Part shown: positions 51,101 to 59,301 of the stretch, one piece after another | Numbering within the stretch: the first letter of the stretch is position 1 | Layout of the letters: the number at the start of each line of letters is the position of its first letter | Source: Aquamicrobium aerolatum DSM 21857 | Lineage (GTDB): Bacteria; Pseudomonadota; Alphaproteobacteria; Rhizobiales; Rhizobiaceae | Direction of reading: 5' to 3' | Length of the DNA: 64,000 nucleotides | Assembly (NCBI RefSeq): GCF_900113935.1 | Contig: NZ_FORF01000016.1 | Location: 1 to 64,000, forward strand | Translations under genes and position numbers: made by a program | Notes under the pieces: model-generated | The model's input: the letters and a program-made list of their open reading frames with translations, nothing else | Databases searched by the model: none | What the model was told of the DNA's origin: nothing

Positions 51101-52048
51101 CGGCTGTGTGCCAAGATCGAAACGCGCCGAGCCCTCAGCGGTGTAAGGGTCTTCCGGCGATCCCGTCTCGAAGCGGAATTGCTCGACGCCCAGCGCGGCA
51201 TGGCCAAAATCGAAGGCGCCGCTGATGCGATATGCTGGCGGCGGCGCGTCGCGCGCCGGCTGGCCGCTGTCTTCCTTCAGCGAAATGGTGCCGCCGTCGC
51301 CGGTGCGCAGCCGGTCCTCGGTGGTGGACGCGTTGAGACGGAATTGCCCGGAATAATGCGGCACGCCCGCTTCGACCCGCGTCGCGCCGTCGGTCTCGAC
51401 CACCAGCGGGTAGAGATCGGGCTGAACCCGCAGCCGCAGCCGCATCGCGCCCGTATCGTCCACGGCCCCGGTCGAGGCGGAAACCGTCGAGCGCAGGCCG
51501 TCGAAGCGCAGTGTACCATCCATGCGCCAGGGGCCGGTCAGTGCGCGGGCGGACAGATCGGCGTTGATTTCCGTGAGCCGGTGGGTGCGGCCGCTGGCAT
51601 CGTGGCGCAGCGCCACCTGACCCTCGGTGATCGTCAGCTTCTCCAGCGAAATGTGGCTCGCGTCGAGCGGAACAGAGGGCCGAACAGCCCAATCGAGCGT
51701 ACCATCAGCCGCAATTTCGACAGTCGCAACCGGACGCACGAGCCGCATGTCGAAGATGTGGAAGTCGCCGCGCATCGCCGGTGCCAGTTCCGCATCCATC
51801 GAAAATGTCTCGATGGTCATCGCCGGCTCTTCACTGTCCCGCCCTGCCACGATGACATCGGTGAATGTGACCGACGGAAACGGCAAAAGCCGTGCGCTGG
51901 CGGTGCCTTCAACCTTGACCGCGCGCCCCAGAATCCGGCTTGCCTCGCGCTCGAAATCGGCACGATAGGAGGTCCAGTCGATGAAATATGGAGCCACCAG
52001 CGCCGTGGTCAGCGCCAGCACAATCAACCCACCGATGGCGACGAACAA
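48134..52048 (-). CDS. AsmA-family protein with long C-terminal coiled coil
   Basis: 1304 aa. One N-terminal membrane helix (FVAIGGLIVLALTTALVAPYF) is followed by the AsmA start block IDWTSYRADFEREASRILGRAVKV. Most of the protein is a periplasmic beta-rich region similar to TamB. AsmA proteins are thought to carry lipids between membranes. The last about 190 residues are a charged coiled coil (E/R/Q-rich, about residues 1130-1230) followed by a Pro/Thr-rich tail, unusual for the family. Stop TAG provided by the adjoining repeat. It is the second TamB/AsmA-type protein in the window. Confidence 0.9.
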   Translation of the reverse strand: MFVAIGGLIVLALTTALVAPYFIDWTSYRADFEREASRILGRAVKVEGTASARLLPFPSVTFTDVIVAGRDSEEPAMTIETFSMDAELAPAMRGDFHIFDMRLVRPVATVEIAADGTLDWAVRPSVPLDASHISLEKLTITEGQVALRHDASGRTHRLTEINADLSARALTGPWRMDGTLRFDGLRSTVSASTGAVDDTGAMRLRLRVQPDLYPLVVETDGATRVEAGVPHYSGQFRLNASTTEDRLRTGDGGTISLKEDSGQPARDAPPPAYRISGAFDFGHAALGVEQFRFETGSPEDPYTAEGSARFDLGTQPRFEIRADGAQFRFDNGDGGAEGGGASFPDRMSAIREALFDLPRPTIPGSIEVALPAIVAGDTTVRDVRLSAHPSKEGWSIASLKATLPGRTTLEAQGELLLAESIGFAGDLLLAIGQPSGFAAWLSRDVDEAIRRLPAAGFSARVDLQEERQQFRDLELILGTARFRGEIDSRTPAVAKPSMTLRLDGDSLDMEGMSAFASLFLGEGGQTRLAERDLEFQIKAGPVSAGGLSAETLDTALRLRDGQLDVDRLSIGGLAGANISATGIVSDLAGLPVGTLDASVIASDLAPLVDELAARFPDSVIATGLANRASFYPGLLEDANLQFVATAQRGDERKQNAALEVSGTVGGTTLDFSAKANALTEALDKTPISARFSAHNDEAAALYAMLGVPGLPFGLVGPAQTQISFEGVLADGGQTRFAFSGDGLTLDYEGEVARADAGLSGSGSASLRADDVEPWLAVAGLSLPGFGLGLPVALDSQLDLDDGLLLISGLKGNIGGSAVGGDINAKMRDGRPHLTGSLSVASFDVALLADLIVGEEATVSGGETWPTVPFSGSVDTPVTTDLDIAAERLQLGSFGTGERGQMTLRIAQESVTLADATLQAFGGTLSGLVDVRNDRGTGILSSQFRLDGGRVQDLLGDVGVKADVDVTGTVSGSGKTVEGLMASLAGSGTVAARDLSITGINPDAFPALLVAADRFGPDIDANSTDSFAGGLVRQGAFSTDALDFAFTIANGTARVPPIRIASETAVLAGELRADLGAATVGANMVLTYAAGQEALVGSEPSVRITAAGPLDAPAIDVDTEMLTQFLTQRALELEQQRVEAMQAALLERQRHRREVRYYTGLAEQREKAAEDARRAVEQAERLRRELQAEQEEAARKQAAQEAERLRREREENQRRQEQEERTRLEAVPPAEAVTDGAQPRDRFFDSIEELLEAPTPTPDTLDAVPTPRPSPRAAQSIGSETSSPAAQAPVPSPSSDGFFRMIFGD

Positions 52049-52095
52049 CCGTGCCAGTGTTTTTCTCCGCCTAATTCGCCAAGCCTACCGGCAGT

Positions 52096-52199
52096 CTAGC
52101 GCATGTCTTTCGAAAGTGGGAACCGGTTTGGCGATCAAGACCTGTGATAATACAGCAACTTGGAGAATGTGACGCGGACCCGAAAATTCGCGACGCGCC
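52096..52199. repeat. mosaic intergenic repeat, module B
   Basis: Starts ctagcgcatgtctttcgaaa and continues gtgggaaccggttt, ggcgatcaagacctgtgata and atacagcaacttgg, ending gcgacgcgcctta. It matches module B at 26144 and 54237. It lies between the AsmA start and the stop of the FAD-oxidase gene. Confidence 0.7.
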
Positions 52200-53618
52200 T
52201 TAAGTCGCCACACGTGAGAAGATCTTGCCGGGGTTCATGATGTTGTGCGGGTCAAGTCCCTGCTTGATGGCGCGCATGACATCGACCGCGTCGCCAAGTT
52301 CCCGCGGCAGGAATTCCGCCTTCCCCTGACCGATGCCGTGTTCCCCGGTGCAGGTACCCTCCATGCCGATCGCCCGCATATTGAGGCGCGCGACGAACGC
52401 CTCCGTCGCCTCGACTTCGCGCGGATCGTCCGGATTCATCAGCACAAGCACATGGAAATTGCCGTCACCGACATGGCCGACAATCGGTGCGACCAAGCCT
52501 GAAGCGGCAATGTCTTCTTCGGTTTCGTGGATACACTCGGCCAACCGCGAGATCGGCACGCACACATCCGTCGAAAGCGCCTTGCATCCCGGACGAAGCG
52601 ACATCCCCGCCCAGAAGGCATCGTGCCGCGCCTTCCAAAGCCGGGCACGCTCCTCCGCGACGCTGGTCCACTGGAACGGCCCGCCGCCGAACTCGGCGAC
52701 AATCTCACCGAACGTTTCGGCCTGCTCCTTCACCCCCACATCGCTGCCGTGAAATTCCACGAACAGATGGGGCGTCTCCGGCAGGCCCAGCTTTGAATAA
52801 TTGTTCAGCGAGCGTACCGACAATGTGTTGACGAGTTCGATCCGCGCCACCGGAATTCCCATCTGGATCGTCGCGATCACCGCCTGACAGGCAGCATCGA
52901 CGCTTGGAAACGGGCAGACGCCACCTGAAATCGCCTGCGGAATGCCGTAAAGTTTCAATGTCAGTGACGTGATGATGCCGAGCGTGCCCTCCGCGCCGAC
53001 CATCAGCCGGGTCAGATCATAGCCGGCAGAAGATTTACGCGCCCGTGTTGCCGTGGTGATCGAATTGCCGTCTGCCGTGACCGCAGTGACCGACAGCACA
53101 TTGTCCCGCATCGTGCCATAGCGCACGGCATTGGTGCCGGAAGCGCGGGTCGAAGCCATGCCGCCAAGGCTGGCATTGGCCCCCGGATCAATCGGAAAGA
53201 ACAGGCCGGTGTCGCGCAGATAGGTGTTGAGGTCTTCGCGGGTAACGCCCGCTTCGACCGTGCAATCAAGATCTTCGGCGTTGACGCTGATAATCCTGTT
53301 CAGCCCCGTCAGATCGATCGAGATCCCGCCACCGGGTGCATTCACCTGCCCTTCCAGCGACGTGCCCGTTCCAAACGGGATCACCGGCACGCGATGGGCC
53401 GCGCAAATCCGCACGACGTCCTGCACTTCTGCGGCCGATTGCACGAACGCCACGCCGTCAGGCAGCTGCGCGGGAATGTAGGTGGTGGTGTGCGCATGCT
53501 GGGCGCGAATTGCCTCACCGGTCTGAAAACGCTCCCCCAGGCGCTGCTTGAGAATACCGAGCACCATCAGAATGCCGGCATCGTTCCTTGCCACCGCCTG
53601 AAGTTCGGCCAAAGCCAT
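52200..53618 (-). CDS. FAD-linked oxidase (D-lactate/glycolate dehydrogenase type)
   Basis: 472 aa. The FAD_binding_4 PP-loop has GTGTSLEGQVNAPGG near residue 78 and GANASLGGMASTRASGTNAVRYG near 145. The C-terminal FAD-oxidase domain has VGHVGDGNFHVLVL near 382 and CTGEHGIGQGK near 427. This fits D-2-hydroxyacid dehydrogenases such as D-lactate dehydrogenase (Dld2/GlcD-like). It has no GlcE/GlcF partners nearby. The ATG at 53616-53618 has AAGGAGG 8 nt upstream. Divergent from the thioesterase gene, with a 133-bp promoter gap. Confidence 0.9.
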   Translation of the reverse strand: MALAELQAVARNDAGILMVLGILKQRLGERFQTGEAIRAQHAHTTTYIPAQLPDGVAFVQSAAEVQDVVRICAAHRVPVIPFGTGTSLEGQVNAPGGGISIDLTGLNRIISVNAEDLDCTVEAGVTREDLNTYLRDTGLFFPIDPGANASLGGMASTRASGTNAVRYGTMRDNVLSVTAVTADGNSITTATRARKSSAGYDLTRLMVGAEGTLGIITSLTLKLYGIPQAISGGVCPFPSVDAACQAVIATIQMGIPVARIELVNTLSVRSLNNYSKLGLPETPHLFVEFHGSDVGVKEQAETFGEIVAEFGGGPFQWTSVAEERARLWKARHDAFWAGMSLRPGCKALSTDVCVPISRLAECIHETEEDIAASGLVAPIVGHVGDGNFHVLVLMNPDDPREVEATEAFVARLNMRAIGMEGTCTGEHGIGQGKAEFLPRELGDAVDVMRAIKQGLDPHNIMNPGKIFSRVAT

Positions 53619-53751
53619 GCTCTGTTCCTCCTTGCAAGGGATGGCTCTCAAGCTTGTGCTCGGCGACCCCTTGGTCTTTAACTCGCAGCAGTCTGCAAAT
53701 GGGCGCGGCTTTGTCCAGCGCGTCCGAACATCGAATTTGAAAGAAGTCGAC

Positions 53752-54240
53752 ATGACCGACCCGACCCCTTTTCTTTCCCGCGTTCTGGAGATCGAAAAAG
53801 AGTGGATTGATTATAACGGCCATCTGAACATGGCCTATTACAACGTGCTTTTCGATCGTGGCGTCGATGAGGCTTTCGCGCGACTCGGCATGGGGCCGAC
53901 CTACTCCGCCCAACGCCAGCTCACCACCTACACCGCTGAAATCCACGTCTGCTACGTCCGCGAACTGCACCTCACCGACAAGGTGCGCTGCTCGTTCCAG
54001 CTGCTCGATCACGATGACAAGCGCTTCCACGTCTTTCAGGAAATGCGCCACGTCGATGGCTGGCTCGCCGCAACCTGCGAGAGCGTCGGCCTTCACATCG
54101 ATCAGTCCGGGCCCAAGGTCACTCCGTTCCCCGCAGACATTCTCGCCAATCTCGAGGCCATGCGCGCAGAGCACGCATCCCTGCCCATTCCCGAGCGCGT
54201 CGGACGCGCCATCGGCATCCGTCGGCGGAAGCCTGCCTAG
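53752..54240 (+). CDS. hotdog-fold acyl-CoA thioesterase (4HBT type)
   Basis: 162 aa. The catalytic block IDYNGHLNMAYYNVLFDRGVDEAF near residues 17-40 contains the Asp of 4-hydroxybenzoyl-CoA-type thioesterases (DYNGHLN). The rest fits a single hotdog domain: LTTYTAEIHVCYVRELHLTD, then RCSFQLLDHDDKRFHVFQ. It probably hydrolyses an acyl-CoA. The ATG at 53752 has a GAAAGAAG site. The stop TAG lies in the left edge of a mosaic repeat. Confidence 0.88.
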   Translation: MTDPTPFLSRVLEIEKEWIDYNGHLNMAYYNVLFDRGVDEAFARLGMGPTYSAQRQLTTYTAEIHVCYVRELHLTDKVRCSFQLLDHDDKRFHVFQEMRHVDGWLAATCESVGLHIDQSGPKVTPFPADILANLEAMRAEHASLPIPERVGRAIGIRRRKPA

Positions 54241-54342
54241 CGCATGTCTCCCGAAACCGAGAACCGGTTTCGGGAGACAGACATGCGTAAAACAAGCAGC
54301 TAAAGCGCAAGGCGCGATCCCGTAAGATCGCGACACGCTCTA
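54237..54342. repeat. mosaic intergenic repeat, module B with tail
   Basis: ctagcgcatgtctcccgaaa, ccgagaaccggtttcgggag, acagacatgcg; a tail hairpin follows (gcgcgatcccgtaagatcgcg), ending gctctaag. It spans exactly from the TAG of the thioesterase gene to the minus-strand TAG of the glyoxalase gene. Confidence 0.78.
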
Positions 54343-54885
54343 AGCTTCGCTGCGTTCCATGAAACGGATGCGGTTGTTGAACGGGTCGATGACCTGCATC
54401 TCCGGTCCCCAGCCCTCCTCGACGATGCCGGGGCGCATATAGGGATAGTTCTTGTCGAGCAATTCGCGATTATAGTCGCGGATACCCGTCATATAGACGA
54501 CCATGTTGCCGCCCGGTGTCGCATCGCCCGCATGTTCGGACAGATGTAGCACCAGCCCTGCCCGCGACACCTGCGTGTACAGCGGCGCTTTGGGGTGGAA
54601 ACGATGTTCCCAGTCGACGCTGAATCCGAGAAAGCCGAGATAGAATTCGTGCGCCTTGGCAACGTCGAAGATACGCACGATCGGGACCGCCTGCTCGAAA
54701 GCGATGGCGGGCTGCTGTTTGGGTTCAGGCGCGTCGATCCTGGCCGACAACACGTTCCACGTCGCCACACCGAACTGTCGCGCGACGATTTCGAGCGCCT
54801 GACTGTGGCTGATGTCAATCTGATTTTCGCTGAGTGCCTCGCGCATGGCTTTAGCCATGGCCTTGGCGTCGAGATAGGTACGCAT
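54340..54885 (-). CDS. glyoxalase-superfamily protein
   Basis: 181 aa. A Glyoxalase_8-type N-terminus (MRTYLDAKAMAKAMREALSE, then SHSQALEIVARQFGVATWNVL) precedes a vicinal-oxygen-chelate domain: VPIVRIFDVAKAHEFYLGFLGFSVDWEHRF near 67-96, and LHLSEHAGDATPGGNMVVYM near 112-131. The domain resembles bleomycin-resistance proteins. Metal ligands cannot be assigned with certainty. Stop TAG provided by the adjoining repeat. Confidence 0.85.
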   Translation of the reverse strand: MRTYLDAKAMAKAMREALSENQIDISHSQALEIVARQFGVATWNVLSARIDAPEPKQQPAIAFEQAVPIVRIFDVAKAHEFYLGFLGFSVDWEHRFHPKAPLYTQVSRAGLVLHLSEHAGDATPGGNMVVYMTGIRDYNRELLDKNYPYMRPGIVEEGWGPEMQVIDPFNNRIRFMERSEA

Positions 54886-55093
54886 AAGCGGTCTCCTGCC
54901 GGCACACGAAGATCAGCGTCCGCATTGCTGACGTTGCGCCGGACTGGACAGCCGGTTTGAACGTTGGCCCCGACATTCGCCAAACCCGAAGGGCGCGGAC
55001 TGCAGGTCGTCGGAAAACCCTGAAAACCTAATAGTGCAAACCGTGAACATTGCAAAGCTGGCCTTTTGCTCCCGAATCACTACATGCCGGGAT

Positions 55094-57622
55094 ATGTCTG
55101 GTTTTCCTGACGATATTCCGTTCTTCGACGAGGACGATCTGCCACCTCGGCAGTCACCGGCTGCGCCTGCGCAGGCTCCCGGCGGCATTGCCGCGCGCGC
55201 CATGGCGGCCCGCGGTCCCCAGCATCAGGTTCCCGACTATCTGAGCGGGCTGAACCCGGAACAGCGTCTGGCGGTGGAAACCACCGAAGGCCCGGTACTG
55301 GTTCTGGCCGGGGCCGGCACGGGCAAGACCCGCGTCCTGACCACCCGCATCGCGCATATCCTTGCCAGCGGTCGCGCCTACCCGTCGCAGATTCTCGCCG
55401 TCACCTTCACCAACAAGGCCGCGCGCGAGATGAAGCAGCGCATCGGCGTTCTGGTTGGCGAAGCGGTCGAGGGCATGCCATGGCTCGGCACGTTCCACTC
55501 CATCGGCGTCAAGATCCTGCGCCGCCATGCCGAACTTGCCGGTCTGCGCTCCGATTTCACCATCCTCGACACCGACGACGTCATCCGGCTGATCAAGCAG
55601 TTGATCCAGGCCGAGGGGCTAGACGACAAGCGTTGGCCCGCGCGCCAGTTCGCGCAGATGATCGACGGCTGGAAGAACAAGGGGCTCGGGCCGTCGGAAA
55701 TCGCCGAAGGCGACGCCCGCGCATTCGGCAATGGCAAAGGCCGCGAGCTCTACCGCGCCTATCAGGAGCGCCTGACGACGCTCAACGCCTGCGATTTCGG
55801 CGATCTCCTGTGCCACCCGATCCGGATTTTCCGCAATCACCCGGACGTGCTGAAGGAATATCACCGCCGATTCAAATATATTCTCGTCGACGAGTATCAG
55901 GACACCAACACCGCCCAATATATGTGGTTGCGCCTGCTCGCCCAGCGCCCGAGCGCCGATAGTGGCCCCATCAATATCTGCTGTGTCGGTGATGACGACC
56001 AGTCGATCTATGGCTGGCGCGGCGCCGAAGTTGACAACATCCTGCGTTTCGACAAGGATTTCCCCGGCGCGACCGTCGTTCGGCTTGAGCGCAACTACCG
56101 GTCGACCGCGCATATCCTTGGCGCAGCGTCCCATCTGATTGCGCATAATGAAGGCCGCCTCGGCAAGACGCTGTTCACCGAAAAACCCAACGCTGACGAT
56201 TCCAAGGTGATGGTGCATGCGGCGTGGGATTCCGAAGAGGAAGCCCGCGCGGTTGGCGAGGAAATCGAAGCCGCCCAGCGCAACACCAAGCACAACCTCA
56301 ACGACATGGCGATTCTGGTGCGCGCGTCGTTCCAGATGCGCGAGTTCGAAGACCGCTTCGTCACGCTTGGCCTGAACTACCGCGTCATTGGCGGCCCGCG
56401 CTTCTACGAGCGCCAGGAAATCCGCGACGCGATGGCCTATTTCCGCGTCGTTGCGCAAGGTGCCGACGACCTCGCCTTCGAGCGCATCGTCAATGTGCCC
56501 AAACGCGGCCTTGGCGAAGCGGCGATCCGTCAGGTCCACGACACCTCGCGCGCATTGCGCATTCCGATGCTGGAAGCAGCTGCACAGCTTGCCGAGAGCG
56601 ACGAGATGAAGCCGAAGCCACGCGCGGCACTGCGTCAGGTTGCGGCGAACTTCGCCCGCTGGAAGGAACTGCTCGACAACACGCCGCATACCGAACTTGC
56701 CGAGATCATTCTCGATGAGTCCGGCTACACGGCAATGTGGAAGAACGACAAATCGGCGGACGCGCCGACGCGGCTGGAAAACCTCAAGGAACTGATCCGT
56801 TCCATGGAGGATTACGAGTCGCTGCGCAGCTTCCTTGAGCATGTCGCACTGGTGATGGACGCCGAGCAGAACGAAGACCTCGATGCCGTCAACATCATGA
56901 CGCTGCATTCGGCCAAGGGTCTTGAGTTCGACACCGTATTCCTTCCCGGCTGGGAAGAAGGCTTGTTCCCGCACCAGCGCTCGCTCGATGAAGGTGGCCG
57001 CTCCGGCCTCGAGGAAGAGCGCCGCCTTGCCTATGTCGGGCTCACCCGCGCCAAGAAGAACCTGCATATCTGGTTCACCTCCAACCGTCGCATCCACGGA
57101 CTGTGGCAATCGACGCTGCCCTCGCGCTTTCTGGAAGAACTTCCTGAGGCGCATGTCGAAGTGGCCGAATCCGGCTCCGGCTATGGCGGCTATGGCGACC
57201 GCCAGAGCGGACGCAGTCCTTACGGCGCGTCGCGTTTCGACAATGTCGGCAGTTCCGGCGGCAGCTCATTTTCCAACGCCTACGCCACCCCTGGCTGGCA
57301 GCGGGCGCAGGCCAACCGCACCGAGGCAACCGACCGCAACTGGGGCTCGCGCTCCGGGCATTCTGTCGAGCGCATCGGCTATGGCGAGGTGGATTCCGGC
57401 TATGGCGCGGGACGCAGCAGCGTCAAGGGTCGCACCATCGATGGCGAACTGGTTGCCAAGAGCGTTTCGGACACCCCGTCGGCATTCAAGGTCGGCAACC
57501 GGGTGTTTCACCAGAAGTTCGGCAACGGCACCGTGGCTGCGATCGACGGCAACAAGCTGACGATCGACTTCGACAAGGCCGGCCAGAAGCGCGTGCTTGA
57601 CGGCTTCGTGAACCCCGTCTGA
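55094..57622 (+). CDS. uvrD: UvrD/PcrA-type ATP-dependent DNA helicase
   Basis: 842 aa. Motifs of superfamily 1A appear: Q motif LNPEQRLAVET, Walker A GAGTGKTRVLTTRI, motif II VDEYQDTN, motif III GDDDQSIYGWRGAEV, motif IV VRLERNYRST, motif V IMTLHSAKGLEFDTVFLPG, motif VI VGLTRAKKNL. A Gly/Ser/Arg-rich linker near 700-780 leads to the C-terminal Tudor-like tail KVGNRVFHQKFGNGTV. It works in nucleotide excision and mismatch repair or replication restart. The start at 55094 follows a weak ribosome site; a GTG at 55034 is an alternative. Confidence 0.94.
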   Translation: MSGFPDDIPFFDEDDLPPRQSPAAPAQAPGGIAARAMAARGPQHQVPDYLSGLNPEQRLAVETTEGPVLVLAGAGTGKTRVLTTRIAHILASGRAYPSQILAVTFTNKAAREMKQRIGVLVGEAVEGMPWLGTFHSIGVKILRRHAELAGLRSDFTILDTDDVIRLIKQLIQAEGLDDKRWPARQFAQMIDGWKNKGLGPSEIAEGDARAFGNGKGRELYRAYQERLTTLNACDFGDLLCHPIRIFRNHPDVLKEYHRRFKYILVDEYQDTNTAQYMWLRLLAQRPSADSGPINICCVGDDDQSIYGWRGAEVDNILRFDKDFPGATVVRLERNYRSTAHILGAASHLIAHNEGRLGKTLFTEKPNADDSKVMVHAAWDSEEEARAVGEEIEAAQRNTKHNLNDMAILVRASFQMREFEDRFVTLGLNYRVIGGPRFYERQEIRDAMAYFRVVAQGADDLAFERIVNVPKRGLGEAAIRQVHDTSRALRIPMLEAAAQLAESDEMKPKPRAALRQVAANFARWKELLDNTPHTELAEIILDESGYTAMWKNDKSADAPTRLENLKELIRSMEDYESLRSFLEHVALVMDAEQNEDLDAVNIMTLHSAKGLEFDTVFLPGWEEGLFPHQRSLDEGGRSGLEEERRLAYVGLTRAKKNLHIWFTSNRRIHGLWQSTLPSRFLEELPEAHVEVAESGSGYGGYGDRQSGRSPYGASRFDNVGSSGGSSFSNAYATPGWQRAQANRTEATDRNWGSRSGHSVERIGYGEVDSGYGAGRSSVKGRTIDGELVAKSVSDTPSAFKVGNRVFHQKFGNGTVAAIDGNKLTIDFDKAGQKRVLDGFVNPV

Positions 57623-57807
57623 TCGCCACAACCTGAGAGCAACCAAAGGTTGCATTCTCTCTTTGGGCAACCTTGTGCAATTGTCGCCTATTGTCGATCT
57701 TGCAGGCAATGGTGCCTGTGTGCGTTCCGTCTCAATGGCGGTTTTCTCCGGCCCCTTCCGTTGTCACCACCCCCCGAAACGGAAGGGGCACCCCACAGGA
57801 GATGGCG

Positions 57808-58983
57808 ATGCGGGCTGGTGCATTGATCATGGCCATGTCCCTTGCAGGCCCGGTCGCGGCAAGCGCGCAAACCAGTTCGGGCAATGACAGCTCGCCCCAG
57901 GCAAGCCTGACGCTGTTGCGCCACTACACCACAAACGCCCTCGACACGCCGCTCCAGCTCGACGACTGGTACACCCAGCTGCGCGGCTCCGTCGCCAGCA
58001 AGCTTGCGCACGACCTCGGCACGACCGGCGTCACTGCCAACATCAATGCCAAGCACTATGACGTCCTGAGCATCGAGAACGACTTCGCGCTCGGCATCTC
58101 CACCGACACCACGGTCGCGCTCTCTGAAAATTTCGAACTGCGCGGCACTCTCGCTGTTCAGATGGCCGAAGAAGGCGACGAATTGCTGCTTGGCGAGGAC
58201 GCATTTCTCGGCATCCGCACACGCATGACGGTCATGACAGCTGGACTGCAAGCTGGTTTACGCCTCGACGCGGATACGGTCCTCGCCATGGAAGCGACCG
58301 CTTCGCGCGAAAAGCCTGAAGACACGCAGTTTGAAAACGACATTCAGCCCCCACTCCGGCTCGATCCCGACCGCGACCGCTTTCGTGCCGGCATCAAGCT
58401 CACCCGCACCCATGGGCCAGTCAGCTTCGGCGCTTATGGCACTGCCGGCCTGATGCGCTCTGGCCAGATCGGCTTTCTTCCACCGCTTGAGGTGATGGAC
58501 TATGCCGTCGGCGCGCATGCCGGCATTCGTTTTGCCAATGGCGCGGTTGCCGCCGGATCTGTTGGCCTGCACGCCCTCGAACTGTTCGACGCGGATTTCA
58601 GAGAGCAGCGCCTCGCTTATGAGCTGGCCGCCGAGATGCCGGTGTTCTCCCGCTTCTCGCTGCGCGGATCGCTCAAGGCAGCCTTTGATCCCAAGACCAA
58701 TGACGACCCGGTTGCCACCTGGGCCCGGCGCATGGAACTGGAAGCGGGCTACCGCCACTCTCAGGAACTTCGTTTTGGCACGGGACTATATCTGGAGCGG
58801 CGTGAAAATCTCGGATTGGAAACGGTCGAGCTGGCGCGCGGGCTCTATGCCGAAGCTGAATGGCAGATCAACACGCATCTCGGGCTGACAATGCGTGTCG
58901 ATGCCACGCGCAAGCTTCTGGAAAATTTCGGGCTGCAACGCGACACCGTCGATGTGCACATGGCACTTGCCGCAAAACTCTGA
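57808..58983 (+). CDS. putative beta-barrel outer-membrane protein
   Basis: 391 aa. The signal peptide RAGALIMAMSLAGPVAASA is followed by QTSSGNDSS. The rest is rich in alternating hydrophobic/polar strands of 8-12 residues with Gly/Asp turns, and ends in aromatic-poor AALAAKL. It resembles uncharacterised rhizobial outer-membrane beta-barrel proteins; no named family was recognised. The ATG at 57808 is preferred over 57802 because AGGAG is 6 nt upstream. Confidence 0.7.
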   Translation: MRAGALIMAMSLAGPVAASAQTSSGNDSSPQASLTLLRHYTTNALDTPLQLDDWYTQLRGSVASKLAHDLGTTGVTANINAKHYDVLSIENDFALGISTDTTVALSENFELRGTLAVQMAEEGDELLLGEDAFLGIRTRMTVMTAGLQAGLRLDADTVLAMEATASREKPEDTQFENDIQPPLRLDPDRDRFRAGIKLTRTHGPVSFGAYGTAGLMRSGQIGFLPPLEVMDYAVGAHAGIRFANGAVAAGSVGLHALELFDADFREQRLAYELAAEMPVFSRFSLRGSLKAAFDPKTNDDPVATWARRMELEAGYRHSQELRFGTGLYLERRENLGLETVELARGLYAEAEWQINTHLGLTMRVDATRKLLENFGLQRDTVDVHMALAAKL

Positions 58984-59042
58984 CCTAGCCTGCTGAAAGC
59001 TCCCAATCTCGCTCCTCCGGGATCGGAAGGATCACCTGTGAA

Positions 59043-59084
59043 CCGAAGGGAGGCTGGGAGGGTGGGTCAGGGGCCTCCCTTCGG
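59043..59084. other. long hairpin downstream of the barrel gene
   Basis: 12-bp perfect stem, ccgaagggaggc at 59043-59054 and its complement at 59073-59084, with an 18-nt G-rich loop. It lies 60 bp after the barrel-protein stop. No T run follows, so it is not a standard terminator. The gap 58984-59301 also holds a partial repeat and a second hairpin. Confidence 0.55.
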
Positions 59085-59230
59085 CATCAGGCGGTTCCAA
59101 GGCGGGGGACCAGTGGCAACCGCCTCCGCATCAGCGGTGGGTCGACGGGGGCAGTCACTGCCCCGGTCGAGCATTCGCCGGGAGCGGATGAGGAAAGTGG
59201 GATGCGGTCCGCCCGTATCCCGCTCTGTCC

Positions 59231-59293
59231 CTCGAGCAATTCCAGCAAAACTGCAAAGCGTCGGATGAACTCAGGTCGGTGCGACCTGAGTTC
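59231..59293. repeat. truncated mosaic repeat and adjoining hairpin
   Basis: ctcgagcaattccagcaaaa and ctgcaaagcg (59231-59260) match the first half of module A. Next is a 12-bp hairpin, gaactcaggtcg 59267-59278 with complement 59282-59293, loop gtg, just before the stop of the gene at 59302-59670. The hairpin may terminate that gene. Confidence 0.65.
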
Positions 59294-59301
59294 AGCGCGA
59301 A

